Assembly: GCA_963759115.1 (NCBI GenBank)
Contig: CAVWXT010000006.1
Coordinates: forward strand, 1,426,001 to 1,490,000
Reading direction: 5' to 3'
DNA length: 64,000 nt
Source of the DNA: CAVWXT01 sp963759115
GTDB lineage: Bacteria; Planctomycetota; Planctomycetia; Pirellulales; Thermoguttaceae
Below the pieces are notes generated by a model, which saw only the letters and a program-made list of their open reading frames with translations, did not search any database and was not told the DNA's origin. The position numbers and the translations under genes were made by a program. Positions 44,988 through 52,007 of this stretch are shown in pieces. How positions within the stretch are numbered: the first letter of the stretch is position 1; every line of letters begins with the position of its first letter.

Positions 44988-45305
44988 TCAAATCACCTTT
45001 TGTAGTTGGCACGCCAGATCGTCAATCGCCGTTTCGACGGTCCAGCCATCGAAGTAGTGATGGTTCCACTTGCCAGAGAAGCGGTTGCAGTCCACGAATT
45101 GTCGGGCGGCCTGGGGATCGTCGAAGCGGGCGAACACTGTTCCAAGCTCTTCGCCCTCATATTCGCTGGGGTGCAGCTTCAAGCGACCGGCTTTGGTTTG
45201 CAGGATGAACTCGTCCCCCTCTTGCTTTGCTCCCAGGTCGAGCAACAGCTTCTTGGCTTTGGCAAGGAAAAGCTCTCGTTGCTTCTTTCGGGTGAGTGCG
45301 CTCAT
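44988..45305 (-). CDS. Short-array protein, 105 aa
   Basis: Starts with a basic helix (TRKKQRELFLAKAKKLLLDLG) followed by ARFDDPQAARQFVDCNRFSGKWNHHYFDG. GAGGAG lies upstream of the ATG. It stops on a TGACACCGAC variant (phase 1). Confidence 0.62.
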   Translation of the reverse strand: MSALTRKKQRELFLAKAKKLLLDLGAKQEGDEFILQTKAGRLKLHPSEYEGEELGTVFARFDDPQAARQFVDCNRFSGKWNHHYFDGWTVETAIDDLACQLQKVI

Positions 45306-45333
45306 GGTCTTGGCTCCTCACGTGCCGTTGGTG

Positions 45334-45504
45334 TCAGGTGATCTTCCTCAAGGCCCAGTCCGGGGTACACTGGATTTCATGGAACGATCTGCCGAGCAGG
45401 ATTGGCTTGCCACGGCCGTCGTAGTACCATCCTTGGCCTCGGACGTAGCGGATGGTTTCCACAGGGACGTGGAATCGAGCAGTGATTTGTTCTCGCTTCG
45501 TCAT
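45334..45504 (-). CDS. Short protein, 56 aa, coupled to the zinc-ribbon gene
   Basis: MTKREQITARFHVPVETIRYV and GWYYDGRGKPILLG. The ATG follows the upstream stop by one base (TGAAATG), with no element between, so it is part of a two-gene unit. It stops on the element (phase 1). Confidence 0.55.
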   Translation of the reverse strand: MTKREQITARFHVPVETIRYVRGQGWYYDGRGKPILLGRSFHEIQCTPDWALRKIT

Positions 45505-45505
45505 T

Positions 45506-45892
45506 TCATTCCTCGCTTCCGCCCACCTCCACGTCGAGGCACTGGGCCTTGAGGAAAAGGATGCCGTGCTCCCGTTCCAGCCACTCTCCAAACGTAGGGA
45601 GCATCGGCGGCTGCGGCGTGTCGAGAAACTTGCGCCAAAGGCAGGCGATCTTGGCCTCGAAGCGTTTGATGCTTGTCCCTCGGGGCCGCAGCGCCACGCC
45701 AACGAAGGTATCGTTTTCCCCATCGTCGAGATGAAGTATGGTCGGCGTCGGATCGTCCAGTTGGTCCATTTCCTGCTCCTCGCACTTGCCACAGTGCGGA
45801 GTGCCAACCGTGGCCAACTCGCCGCCGTCAATGGTGGCGTGGTGCTTGCAGACGGGGCAACGCCAGAACGTGGTGCCTATGCGGATGGGCAT
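45506..45892 (-). CDS. Zinc-ribbon short-array protein, 128 aa
   Basis: CPVC at 12-15 and CGKC at 34-37 make a classical four-Cys zinc ribbon, followed by a loosely structured region and a helical tail. AAAGGAAC lies upstream of the ATG. It may bind nucleic acid; no specific family known to me. Confidence 0.65.
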   Translation of the reverse strand: MPIRIGTTFWRCPVCKHHATIDGGELATVGTPHCGKCEEQEMDQLDDPTPTILHLDDGENDTFVGVALRPRGTSIKRFEAKIACLWRKFLDTPQPPMLPTFGEWLEREHGILFLKAQCLDVEVGGSEE

Positions 45893-45913
45893 TGTCTTGT
45901 TCCTTTCGCCGAG

Positions 45914-46114
45914 CTATTTGGTGTCAGGTGACGGTGGCTGTGGCACGGTTTCCACACGATAGGCATGGTTCTCGACCTCGGCCTCGGTTTCGCCGGTGAG
46001 CAGTCCCTCTCTCACGGCGAGCACCACCACGTTGCCCAGCAATCGCCGCAGCGTTTCTTCAGCCACGCCATTGTCGTTGTAGGTCACGTCCAGAACCAAT
46101 CGCAGTTTTCTCAT
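45914..46114 (-). CDS. Short-array protein, 66 aa
   Basis: MRKLRLVLDVTYNDNGVAEE, GLLTGETEAEVENHAYRVE; an alpha/beta small protein also reminiscent of plasmid genes. AGGAG lies upstream. The C-terminus reads through the element in phase 2 (PDTK then TAG). Confidence 0.62.
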   Translation of the reverse strand: MRKLRLVLDVTYNDNGVAEETLRRLLGNVVVLAVREGLLTGETEAEVENHAYRVETVPQPPSPDTK

Positions 46115-46165
46115 CGCAATCTCCTAGTCGATAAATGTGTGGCGGTCGTGGCGTTGTAGTTGGTG

Positions 46166-46480
46166 TCAACGGGACCGTGCTTGCAGATGCAAGACGTACT
46201 TCTCGCCATCGTCTTCCCACTCCCAATCTCTGTTGAGTGGCCCATCGGATGGTTCTTGGAGGGCGATTTCATTGCCATCTTGATCGAAGAGAACGGCGTC
46301 GATCCACGGCGAAGGTTCGCCGTTGCAGACTTTGATGTCGGCTTCGTGACCGTTGGGGAAGGCCGCATTAAACGTCTGGATCACGCCGTCACGTTTCGTA
46401 TCCCCAACGCAAGGGCCGCCAAGGATGGTGTTCATCTCCTGGACAACGTGGGTATCGACGAGGAGAGTCGTTTCGTGCAT
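46166..46480 (-). CDS. Short-array protein, 104 aa
   Basis: MHETTLLVDTHVVQEMNTIL, then ADIKVCNGEPSPWIDAVLFD; the central part looks like a beta-sheet with a conserved WIDAVLFDQDG. The upstream TTGAGGT favours the ATG at 46480 over that at 46486. It stops on the element (phase 1). Confidence 0.62.
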   Translation of the reverse strand: MHETTLLVDTHVVQEMNTILGGPCVGDTKRDGVIQTFNAAFPNGHEADIKVCNGEPSPWIDAVLFDQDGNEIALQEPSDGPLNRDWEWEDDGEKYVLHLQARSR

Positions 46481-46520
46481 GGTCATTACCTCAAGGGGTT
46501 GCTGTCGTAGTCGCCCTCTC

Positions 46521-46862
46521 CTATTCGGTGTCAGCTTCTTCCTCGACCCACTCGGGCTGCGATTCCCATTCCCGCACCCGCTTGTCGTACTCGACGGCAT
46601 CTTCAGGATCGTTCATGTCGAAGATCTCGGCGTGGGTATAGGAGGAAGCGCCAGGGCTGTTGTCGTTGCCCCAGGTGCCGAAGTAGATCACCCGATCACC
46701 ATTGGGCAAGGCGTCGTCGGGGACGAAGAACCATTCGCCGTAGCCGCTGAAGGCGTCTTCCCCAGTGTTACACTCCGTCACCATGTCGCCGAAGTCCTCG
46801 TAGTCGGCCAGCCCGAGCCGCTTCCACTCCCGGTGGTTGAACGCACAAACCGTGACTGCCAT
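46521..46862 (-). CDS. Short-array protein, 113 aa
   Basis: Strongly acidic (MAVTVCAFNHREWKRLGLAD, FGTWGNDNSPGASSYTHAE). GAGGAG lies upstream. Ends ADTE-TAG, phase 2 over a TGACACCGAA variant. Confidence 0.6.
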   Translation of the reverse strand: MAVTVCAFNHREWKRLGLADYEDFGDMVTECNTGEDAFSGYGEWFFVPDDALPNGDRVIYFGTWGNDNSPGASSYTHAEIFDMNDPEDAVEYDKRVREWESQPEWVEEEADTE

Positions 46863-46888
46863 GACAGTTCTCCTCGTTGTGTGGTGAT

Positions 46889-47149
46889 CTATTCGGTGTC
46901 AGGCAGCCATACCAGACGATAGCGAAAGCAGTTGAGAACCTGCCACTTGTTTCGCCTTGTTGGACCAGTCGAATAGTACCAGGGGATGCGACAGTAAAAG
47001 CTTGTCGCCTCGGCATCGTGGTAGAACACCCAGTCCCGGTGGCTGCGTTGCTCCAGTTGAGTCGGTGTCAAGTGCTGGAGGGCAACGGAATCCGTGGTGC
47101 GTTCCCTTCGCACGTACACGATGAGGGGGAGTATTCCTGTTGTGGTCAT
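46889..47149 (-). CDS. Short-array protein, 86 aa, with an internal element
   Basis: MTTTGILPLIVYVRRERTT followed by VALQHLTPTQLEQRSHR; the LTPTQ is a TGACACCGAC element read in phase 3 in mid-gene (47061-47070), and the gene ends on another element in phase 2 (PDTE). It may be a fusion of two former units. GAAGGG lies upstream. Confidence 0.55.
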   Translation of the reverse strand: MTTTGILPLIVYVRRERTTDSVALQHLTPTQLEQRSHRDWVFYHDAEATSFYCRIPWYYSTGPTRRNKWQVLNCFRYRLVWLPDTE

Positions 47150-47177
47150 CAGCCCTTCCTTTCGCTTCGGTCGTTGC

Positions 47178-47218
47178 CCCGCACCGTCTCAGTTGGTGTC
47201 ACACTGAGACGGTGCGGG
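47178..47218 (-). other. Perfect 16-bp hairpin with the boundary element in its loop
   Basis: CCCGCACCGTCTCAGT (47178-47193) pairs with 47203-47218. The 9-nt loop and adjoining stem bases contain the element (47192-47201). No T tract follows in minus sense, so it is not an ordinary terminator. Confidence 0.85.
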
Positions 47219-47229
47219 TGAGACAGCAA

Positions 47230-47535
47230 TCAATATTCGGAAGGTTTCAAGATCGTTGAGGCCGCCCTGTTGCCCCGGTCGTCTGCGGCCTCCGTAATGA
47301 CCCAGAGACGCACGTTCTTCAGGGTGCGATATGCGCTCAGCAGCCGTGAGCCATCGACAAGGGCCTGGTCATTGAGTTGGGCGTCCTCTTGACACACCTC
47401 GCCCCAGTCGCCTTTCACATGACGGGCAAGGAAGAATGCGGGCGTCTGCCCGCTCTCCTGAAGGGCATCCAGTGCGCCAGGGGTTGCGAGGACTTGTCCG
47501 AGCGAGAACTTCGCTTTGCCGTTGTTCGTTGTCAT
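47230..47535 (-). CDS. Conserved plasmid-type protein, 101 aa
   Basis: The pattern VLATPGALDALQESGQTP, FLARHVKGDWGEVC, LNDQALVDGSRLLSAYRT and ITEAADDRGNRAASTILKP matches a widespread family of unknown function that I remember from proteobacterial plasmids and integrative elements. GGGAG lies upstream. The stop precedes the hairpin that carries the element. Confidence 0.75.
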   Translation of the reverse strand: MTTNNGKAKFSLGQVLATPGALDALQESGQTPAFFLARHVKGDWGEVCQEDAQLNDQALVDGSRLLSAYRTLKNVRLWVITEAADDRGNRAASTILKPSEY

Positions 47536-47574
47536 GCGTCATCTCCCGTGAAGGTTGGTGTTCGTTACAAGTGG

Positions 47575-47817
47575 TCAGTTGGTGTCAGCTTCGTCCTCGC
47601 TCTCGTCTTCCACGTCCAGAGCCTCACGAGCTTTCGCTTCTTCTTCATCCGTGGGTTCGAGGATTTCGACCGTGATATTTCCCAGAGGGGCATCGTTGTC
47701 GTAGAACCAGCAATTGCCATCCTCGCAGAAGAGAGACGCTTTCACGTCTTCGGCGTCCTCTGCCAAACAGAAGAGGCTCATCACGATCTTGCGGATGCAC
47801 TTGCCATTCGTGGTCAT
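47575..47817 (-). CDS. Short-array protein, 80 aa, acidic tail
   Basis: MTTNGKCIRKIVMSLFCLAED followed by a Glu/Asp-rich C-terminus ending EDEADTN, phase 2 over the element with TGA as stop. GGGAG lies upstream of the ATG. Confidence 0.58.
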   Translation of the reverse strand: MTTNGKCIRKIVMSLFCLAEDAEDVKASLFCEDGNCWFYDNDAPLGNITVEILEPTDEEEAKAREALDVEDESEDEADTN

Positions 47818-47830
47818 TGCTTTTCTCCCG

Positions 47831-48112
47831 TTATGTTGGGCTGGGTGGTGTCAGCCGTGCGGTTTCCTTTGCGCCCGACAGGTCGATGACGTGCGTTGGC
47901 TCTTCCTGGTTGATGTCGGCCCACACGAGCAGGCGGACTGTGCCCCGATGGCGTTCAAGGAGGATGGGACCACTTGGATTGTCGGCGGGCACGCCCCAGA
48001 CGTTCATGCCTTCGGGCAGGATGCACAAGGCCAGGTTGTCCCTTTCGATTGTCACCGTGACCGGTGTGACCCCTTGGCCATCGCCAACGGTTTCCCGTAG
48101 TTGTACCTGCAT
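47831..48112 (-). CDS. Short-array protein, 93 aa
   Basis: MQVQLRETVGDGQGVTPVTVT, LLVWADINQEEPTHVIDL; likely a small beta protein. AAGGAAG lies upstream. Ends in phase 3 (RLTPPSPT), reading through the element before TAA. Confidence 0.58.
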   Translation of the reverse strand: MQVQLRETVGDGQGVTPVTVTIERDNLALCILPEGMNVWGVPADNPSGPILLERHRGTVRLLVWADINQEEPTHVIDLSGAKETARLTPPSPT

Positions 48113-48134
48113 GGTTTCGCTTCCTTTCGCTGCG

Positions 48135-48449
48135 TTAGTTGGTGTCAGCCACAGCCCATTCTCGTGCCGCTTCTCTTCGCCGTTCGTGGTGATGCCACGA
48201 CGCCTTCTGAATTGGGCGCAGGTTGTATCCGATCCTGGTCAGTTCTTCGGCGAGATCAGCGTATTCCTCGGGCCGCACGGGGACGGTGTGTTGGATGCAG
48301 CCGTGGAAGTCAGCGCCACCGTGCTGCCCGACGTGCTCATAAGCCTCGCAATACCAGCCGTAGAGATCGGTGGGGATTTCTGGAAACAAGGCGATCAGGC
48401 TGCCACAATCCTTCCAACGCCGAAACACAAAAACGTCAGTTTCTTGCAT
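48135..48449 (-). CDS. Short-array protein, 104 aa
   Basis: MQETDVFVFRRWKDCGSLIA, PTDLYGWYCEAYEHVGQHGG. Relatives with IALFPEIPTDLYG are, as I recall, found in many mobile elements and other Gram-negatives. GGGAG lies upstream. Ends VADTN, phase 2. Confidence 0.65.
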   Translation of the reverse strand: MQETDVFVFRRWKDCGSLIALFPEIPTDLYGWYCEAYEHVGQHGGADFHGCIQHTVPVRPEEYADLAEELTRIGYNLRPIQKASWHHHERRREAAREWAVADTN

Positions 48450-48486
48450 GGCTGTTCTCCCTTCGCCATCGTGGTTGGTGTCAGCG

Positions 48487-48517
48487 GGGCCTCGCTCCGA
48501 ATAAAGGAGCGAGGCCC
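48487..48517 (-). other. Hairpin between array genes
   Basis: GGGCCTCGCTCC with its perfect complement around a 7-nt loop, located between a stop codon (48531) and the element (48474). CCGC, not T, follows in minus sense, so termination is uncertain. Confidence 0.7.
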
Positions 48518-48530
48518 ACGGCGTCACCAA

Positions 48531-48950
48531 TCACCCATAAGCCGCCAACACGGCATCCTTCACCTGCTTCCAATCGTGTGTGCCACGTTTCTTCTTGGTT
48601 TCAGGGATCGGCGTAACGTAGGCGTCCCGGTATGCATCCGAGTCGCTGGACTTGAACGAAATGGCGGGCGACCAACTAAAACCGAAACCTGGTGCTCCCA
48701 AGCTGCCCATCGTTTCCGTGCTGTCAGCAACAAGGGCACAGTGTTCGACGAATTCGTCGAATTGTTCTTGGCTGAGCATTGCGCACCATTTACGGTGGTG
48801 GCCGCCGTCCCATTGACCTTCGAGATAAGAAAAATCGTATTGCTCGTCGCCCTCAGTTTGGTCCCAAAGCTTGTTTACCTTGGGCGGGGCGTAATCAAGT
48901 GGATCGCAGTCGCAAGGAACATCGACACTGTAGATCACCGAGAACTGCAT
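48531..48950 (-). CDS. Short-array protein, 139 aa
   Basis: MQFSVIYSVDVPCDCDPLDY, QWDGGHHRKWCAMLSQEQFD; mixed composition with Cys and His that may bind metal. GAAAGGAC lies upstream. Stop followed by the hairpin at 48517-48487. The in-frame extension to 49004 crosses an element and is rejected. Confidence 0.6.
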   Translation of the reverse strand: MQFSVIYSVDVPCDCDPLDYAPPKVNKLWDQTEGDEQYDFSYLEGQWDGGHHRKWCAMLSQEQFDEFVEHCALVADSTETMGSLGAPGFGFSWSPAISFKSSDSDAYRDAYVTPIPETKKKRGTHDWKQVKDAVLAAYG

Positions 48951-49014
48951 GGCGTCGTCCTTTCGTGAATGGTGTGAGCGTGATGCTGCCGTAGTCGGTG
49001 TCACGACGATCTGC

Positions 49015-49020
49015 TATAAT
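49015..49020 (+). promoter_or_regulatory. Extended -10 promoter for the membrane-protein gene
   Basis: TGCTATAAT: perfect -10 hexamer with the TGn extension, 28 nt before the ATG at 49049. No good -35. The element copy at 48994-49003 lies directly upstream on the other strand. Confidence 0.5.
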
Positions 49021-49048
49021 CACGTCGTCCCAAGCGGAGGCCGAAAGC

Positions 49049-49567
49049 ATGGAAGGACTGAAGATCATCCTGCTGTGCATCCTGGCCGCCATCGTCTACG
49101 GCATGTGCCACGACCAGGTGACGGCACGGGTCTGCGTTGAATACTTCACCATCGGCCACCCGCCCATCTTCCACACCGATTCGCCGACGCTGCTCGCCTT
49201 CGGCTGGGGCATCTTTGCAACGTGGTGGATGGGGCTGATCCTCAGCATCCCGGCTGTCATCACCTCCAGACTCGGATCGTGGCCGAAGTTCAACGCTGCC
49301 GATCTGTTGCGGCCAATCGCTTGCCTGCTGCTCGTCATGGCCTGCGCCTCGTTCTTAGCAGGAATCGCCGGGTATCTCACTGCGAAGGCCGGTGGCGTGC
49401 GGCTGATCGGGCCGATTGCCCTACGAGTCCCAGAAGCAAGACACGTCGCCTTCCTGACGGATTTGTGGGCCCATGTGACTGCTTATGCAGTCGGCTTCTT
49501 CGGTGGGCTTGTGCTCTGCGTGTGGGTGCTGTTCCGGCGACGGCGGCTGACGAAGCCGTTGCGTTGA
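49049..49567 (+). CDS. Integral membrane protein, 172 aa, opposite strand within the array
   Basis: Four or so transmembrane helices (about 4-20, 50-72, 88-112, 140-165) and a basic C-terminus (RRRRLTKPLR). GGAGG lies 10 nt upstream of the ATG. It is the only plus-strand gene in the 41-51.9 kb array, flanked by elements at 48994 and 49566 that both face the other way. No family recognised. Confidence 0.62.
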   Translation: MEGLKIILLCILAAIVYGMCHDQVTARVCVEYFTIGHPPIFHTDSPTLLAFGWGIFATWWMGLILSIPAVITSRLGSWPKFNAADLLRPIACLLLVMACASFLAGIAGYLTAKAGGVRLIGPIALRVPEARHVAFLTDLWAHVTAYAVGFFGGLVLCVWVLFRRRRLTKPLR

Positions 49568-49572
49568 TGGTG

Positions 49573-49845
49573 TCAGGTCTGGCCCAACTTCCAGGTGCCG
49601 CCAACGTTCTCGACCTTACACCGATCCCAATCGCCTTCAGCGGTCGCTTTGGCCTTGGCCGAACACTCCTCGGCATAGTCCTCGCACGCATCTTCGTCGG
49701 GTGCATCGGGGTTGTCGCACGTGGCCAGGATGCGGGCCAGGGCGAGCTTGTTTGCCAAGAGCTTGCCGTCATCGAGGGAAAGGTGGTCTGGCACGAGGAC
49801 CGTCACTACACCTACAAATTGCACAGGCACGTCAATGCGTTTCAT
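49573..49845 (-). CDS. Short-array protein, 90 aa
   Basis: MKRIDVPVQFVGVVTVLVPD; Cys-containing acidic middle (CEDYAEECSAKAKATAEGDWD). GAGGAG lies 9 nt upstream. It stops on a TGACACCATC variant (phase 1). No element separates it from the upstream gene 17 nt away, so these two form a unit. Confidence 0.6.
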   Translation of the reverse strand: MKRIDVPVQFVGVVTVLVPDHLSLDDGKLLANKLALARILATCDNPDAPDEDACEDYAEECSAKAKATAEGDWDRCKVENVGGTWKLGQT

Positions 49846-49862
49846 CGTTTCTCCTCTACGGG

Positions 49863-50273
49863 TTAGAACCAAGATGCAAAGGCTGGCCCCTGGCCACCTT
49901 GGCGAACATGAAGGACGAGGGCCAAGGCCCGCTTCGCCTCAGCCATCGGGCCTCGGTGGTGGCTTCGGCGCTTCACGGCATTTTGGAGGGCCAACTCGCC
50001 GACCTCCCGCACAACCTCCCGCAAATCGGCGGACACGGCATTGCCGTTGCGCAGGCGCTTGGCAGCCCAGTCGTAGTACCACTCACAGAAAAACGCCTCG
50101 CTCTTCGTGAAATAGGCGATGGCATTGGCGGCCGATTGCGGCGTAAAGTAGCCCAGGCTTTCGGCAATGAGGTGCGCCGTGAGACAGGGCAAACGCTGAA
50201 TCACGTCCTGCTGGGTCCGCACCTTCTTGTTGGCGGCGATCACGCCTTTCGGTGTCGAAACGGTACTGGTCAT
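49863..50273 (-). CDS. Short-array protein, 136 aa
   Basis: MTSTVSTPKGVIAANKKVRTQ, LIAESLGYFTPQSAANAIAY; helical, basic in places. AAAGGAACC lies upstream of the ATG. The stop TAA is not at an element; the next gene follows 17 nt later. Confidence 0.6.
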   Translation of the reverse strand: MTSTVSTPKGVIAANKKVRTQQDVIQRLPCLTAHLIAESLGYFTPQSAANAIAYFTKSEAFFCEWYYDWAAKRLRNGNAVSADLREVVREVGELALQNAVKRRSHHRGPMAEAKRALALVLHVRQGGQGPAFASWF

Positions 50274-50304
50274 CGTTCGGTTCCTTTCGACCATCCACTT
50301 GGTG

Positions 50305-50502
50305 TCAGGGCTTGCCAACAAAGCTTTCGGAAGGGAAGAGCCCGTAGACCATGATGCCATGCCTCTCGGCAAATCGCTCCGCAGCTATATCGCTCGAAAA
50401 CCAGGCGGCCTCTTTCCACGGCACCCACTGACCCTGGCGGTTGAGGTACAGGTTCTCGCTAAGGCTGTTTCTTCGGATCTTGACCCGCCGTGTGTTGGGC
50501 AT
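50305..50502 (-). CDS. Short-array protein, 65 aa
   Basis: Basic N-terminus (MPNTRRVKIRRNSLSENLYL), then WKEAAWFSSDIAAERFAERHG. GGAGGA lies 6 nt upstream. It stops on TGACACCAAG (phase 1). Confidence 0.58.
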   Translation of the reverse strand: MPNTRRVKIRRNSLSENLYLNRQGQWVPWKEAAWFSSDIAAERFAERHGIMVYGLFPSESFVGKP

Positions 50503-50530
50503 GTCTTCCTCCGGTGATTGGTGGCTGGTG

Positions 50531-50836
50531 TCAGGGCGTGGCGACGACCTCTGTCTCTGCCTCCACCAAAAGTTCCTTTACGTAGCTCAGCAGATCTTCT
50601 AGGTCGGCTTGGTCTTCCTCGCTAGTTCCCTCACGCTCAACGCACGTGATGGTCCGTTCGATTGCCGGGATGAACATTCGGAGGAACTCGGGGTCGCCTT
50701 GCTCGACGGCGAAATTGTAGAAATGGTAGCCGTCTCCCGGTTGCCGTGGGAAGCGATCATAAACTGGGTCGCAGCCCCAGAGCGCTGCGTATTCTTCGGG
50801 GCCATACTCATTGGCGAATGTCGGCACGTTGGCCAT
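50531..50836 (-). CDS. Short-array protein, 101 aa
   Basis: MANVPTFANEYGPEEYAALW, then AVEQGDPEFLRMFIPAIER; acidic. GGGGAG lies upstream. It stops on TGACACCAGC (phase 1). Confidence 0.6.
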   Translation of the reverse strand: MANVPTFANEYGPEEYAALWGCDPVYDRFPRQPGDGYHFYNFAVEQGDPEFLRMFIPAIERTITCVEREGTSEEDQADLEDLLSYVKELLVEAETEVVATP

Positions 50837-50857
50837 TGCTGTTCTCCCCTTACATCG

Positions 50858-51334
50858 TTAGTGGGTGTTCGATGACATCCCTCTTGGTGTCACGCCCACG
50901 GCGAGGTAATCGCCGAAGACCTCGTTGACGAAATGCTCGGCGTGCTTGCGGCAGTCCACCCAGTAGATGCCATACAAGTCCTTGATCTTGTGGGGCAGAC
51001 CCAGGTTGGCCTGTCGTTTCCTGACGTGCCGCCCATCTCCTCGCCAGGCGTAATCGACGAGCCGCCGACACGCTTCGTTGAACTCGCCCGCACAGACCAG
51101 AGCATCGCCCTCGCCCATGCCCTCGCCCGTCACCTGGGCGAAGAGAATGGACAGATTCCAACCGGCCTGCCAGCAAGCTTGGTCCTCGAAATGGCTGGAC
51201 TCCGGTGGCTCGGCATCAGCCTCGTGTGGCAATTGGGAGGAGATCATCTCAAGCGCCGACGTGAGCATCACTTCGGCGACGAACACCAGTTGTTCTCGGT
51301 CGAACGGCCGAGTTCCTGCGTACATGTCTTTCAC
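50858..51334 (-). CDS. Short-array protein, 158 aa
   Basis: GTG start (GAGGT upstream), with an ATG three codons later. Helical; ACWQAGWNLSILFAQVTGEG and CRRLVDYAWRGDG in the middle. Ends in phase 3 (GVTPRGMSSNTH), so the element supplies C-terminal residues. No family recognised. Confidence 0.58.
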   Translation of the reverse strand: MKDMYAGTRPFDREQLVFVAEVMLTSALEMISSQLPHEADAEPPESSHFEDQACWQAGWNLSILFAQVTGEGMGEGDALVCAGEFNEACRRLVDYAWRGDGRHVRKRQANLGLPHKIKDLYGIYWVDCRKHAEHFVNEVFGDYLAVGVTPRGMSSNTH

Positions 51335-51338
51335 AGCA

Positions 51339-51815
51339 TTACCTCGTGTTGTTGTCGGATGCCGTCCCCGTTGGTGTCACGCCCACGACCAACACCGGGG
51401 CATTGTGGCCGTAGTGGACCCAGGTGAACTCGCCGTATCTGGCGACAAGCCGCTTAAGCCGAGAGCAAACCGACTTGTGATCCTTGCGGAAGAACCTGAT
51501 CCCCAGGTCAGCGATCTTGCCCAGGCTGTCGATGTCGTCCAACTGGCTGAGTTCGAGCCGAGCGAGATCTTCGTGGACGACAACAATGCGGGCCGGAAGA
51601 GGGTCGAGGTTGCGAAACCAGCAGGCGTACTGCTTGCCGTCCATCTCCACGAGGGCATCGCCTGTACGTGGCAGGGCCGTGATAACGGTGGTGCTGGGGC
51701 CGATGTGTTGGCAGGACAAGCCGCCTGGCCCGTCAGCGAACCCGAGGAAGCGGGCTCTCCTACCGCTTCCCCAACCGCACGTTATGGTCAATTCCTGATC
51801 GGTGGTTGCTGGCAT
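51339..51815 (-). CDS. Short-array protein, 158 aa
   Basis: MPATTDQELTITCGWGSGRR, PSTTVITALPRTGDALVEMD; predicted beta-rich N-terminal half, helical end. GGAG lies 7 nt upstream. Ends in phase 3 (GVTPTGTASDNNTR), with the same run-in as its neighbour (VGVTP), suggesting the junction sequence is shared as DNA. Confidence 0.58.
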   Translation of the reverse strand: MPATTDQELTITCGWGSGRRARFLGFADGPGGLSCQHIGPSTTVITALPRTGDALVEMDGKQYACWFRNLDPLPARIVVVHEDLARLELSQLDDIDSLGKIADLGIRFFRKDHKSVCSRLKRLVARYGEFTWVHYGHNAPVLVVGVTPTGTASDNNTR

Positions 51816-52007
51816 GGTTGTCTCCAGTGCTGTAATGGCCCCGTAGTTGGTGTCAGTGGAATAAGGCCCAAGGAAGAAGCTACCGCCTCCGTACCGGCGA
51901 TACCGCTTCCCGGCAAAAGCGGCTATACTGTGGCGCAAGCGTCTCTTACACACGACACGTCGGTTCCAGGTGTTGACAATCGTGGCACTACTGCACGGAG
52001 AAACCCC

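Larger units (their letters stand above)
41352..51855 (-). repeat. Array of 29 boundary elements, consensus TGACACCAACTA, punctuating short genes
   Basis: In minus sense the 10-mer TGACACCAAC or a close variant starts each inter-gene junction. Plus-strand left coordinates: 41352, 41797, 41916, 42385, 42740, 43051, 43285, 43789, 44070, 44552, 44981, 45327, 45917, 46159, 46524, 46892, 47061, 47192, 47578, 47844, 48138, 48474, 48994, 49566, 50298, 50524, 50883, 51370, 51846. Further copies lie at 53714, 56092, 62072, 62524, 62937 and 63520 (minus) and 57317, 57646 and 58187 (plus). Nineteen minus copies between 41 and 64 kb are exact. TA usually follows. The next gene starts 15-65 nt downstream with its own AGGAG-type site. 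Gene ends meet the element in all three phases (see summary), so it is not a stop-codon effect. Confidence 0.85.

Noticed and set aside
41352..51855. TGACAC as a -35 promoter box before each gene
   Set aside because: At 17 bp downstream there is usually the ribosome-binding site or start codon rather than a -10 box, and many junctions are too short.
41352..51855. CRISPR array
   Set aside because: The repeated element is only 10-12 bp, spacing is hundreds of bases, and the intervals are genes. No cas genes.
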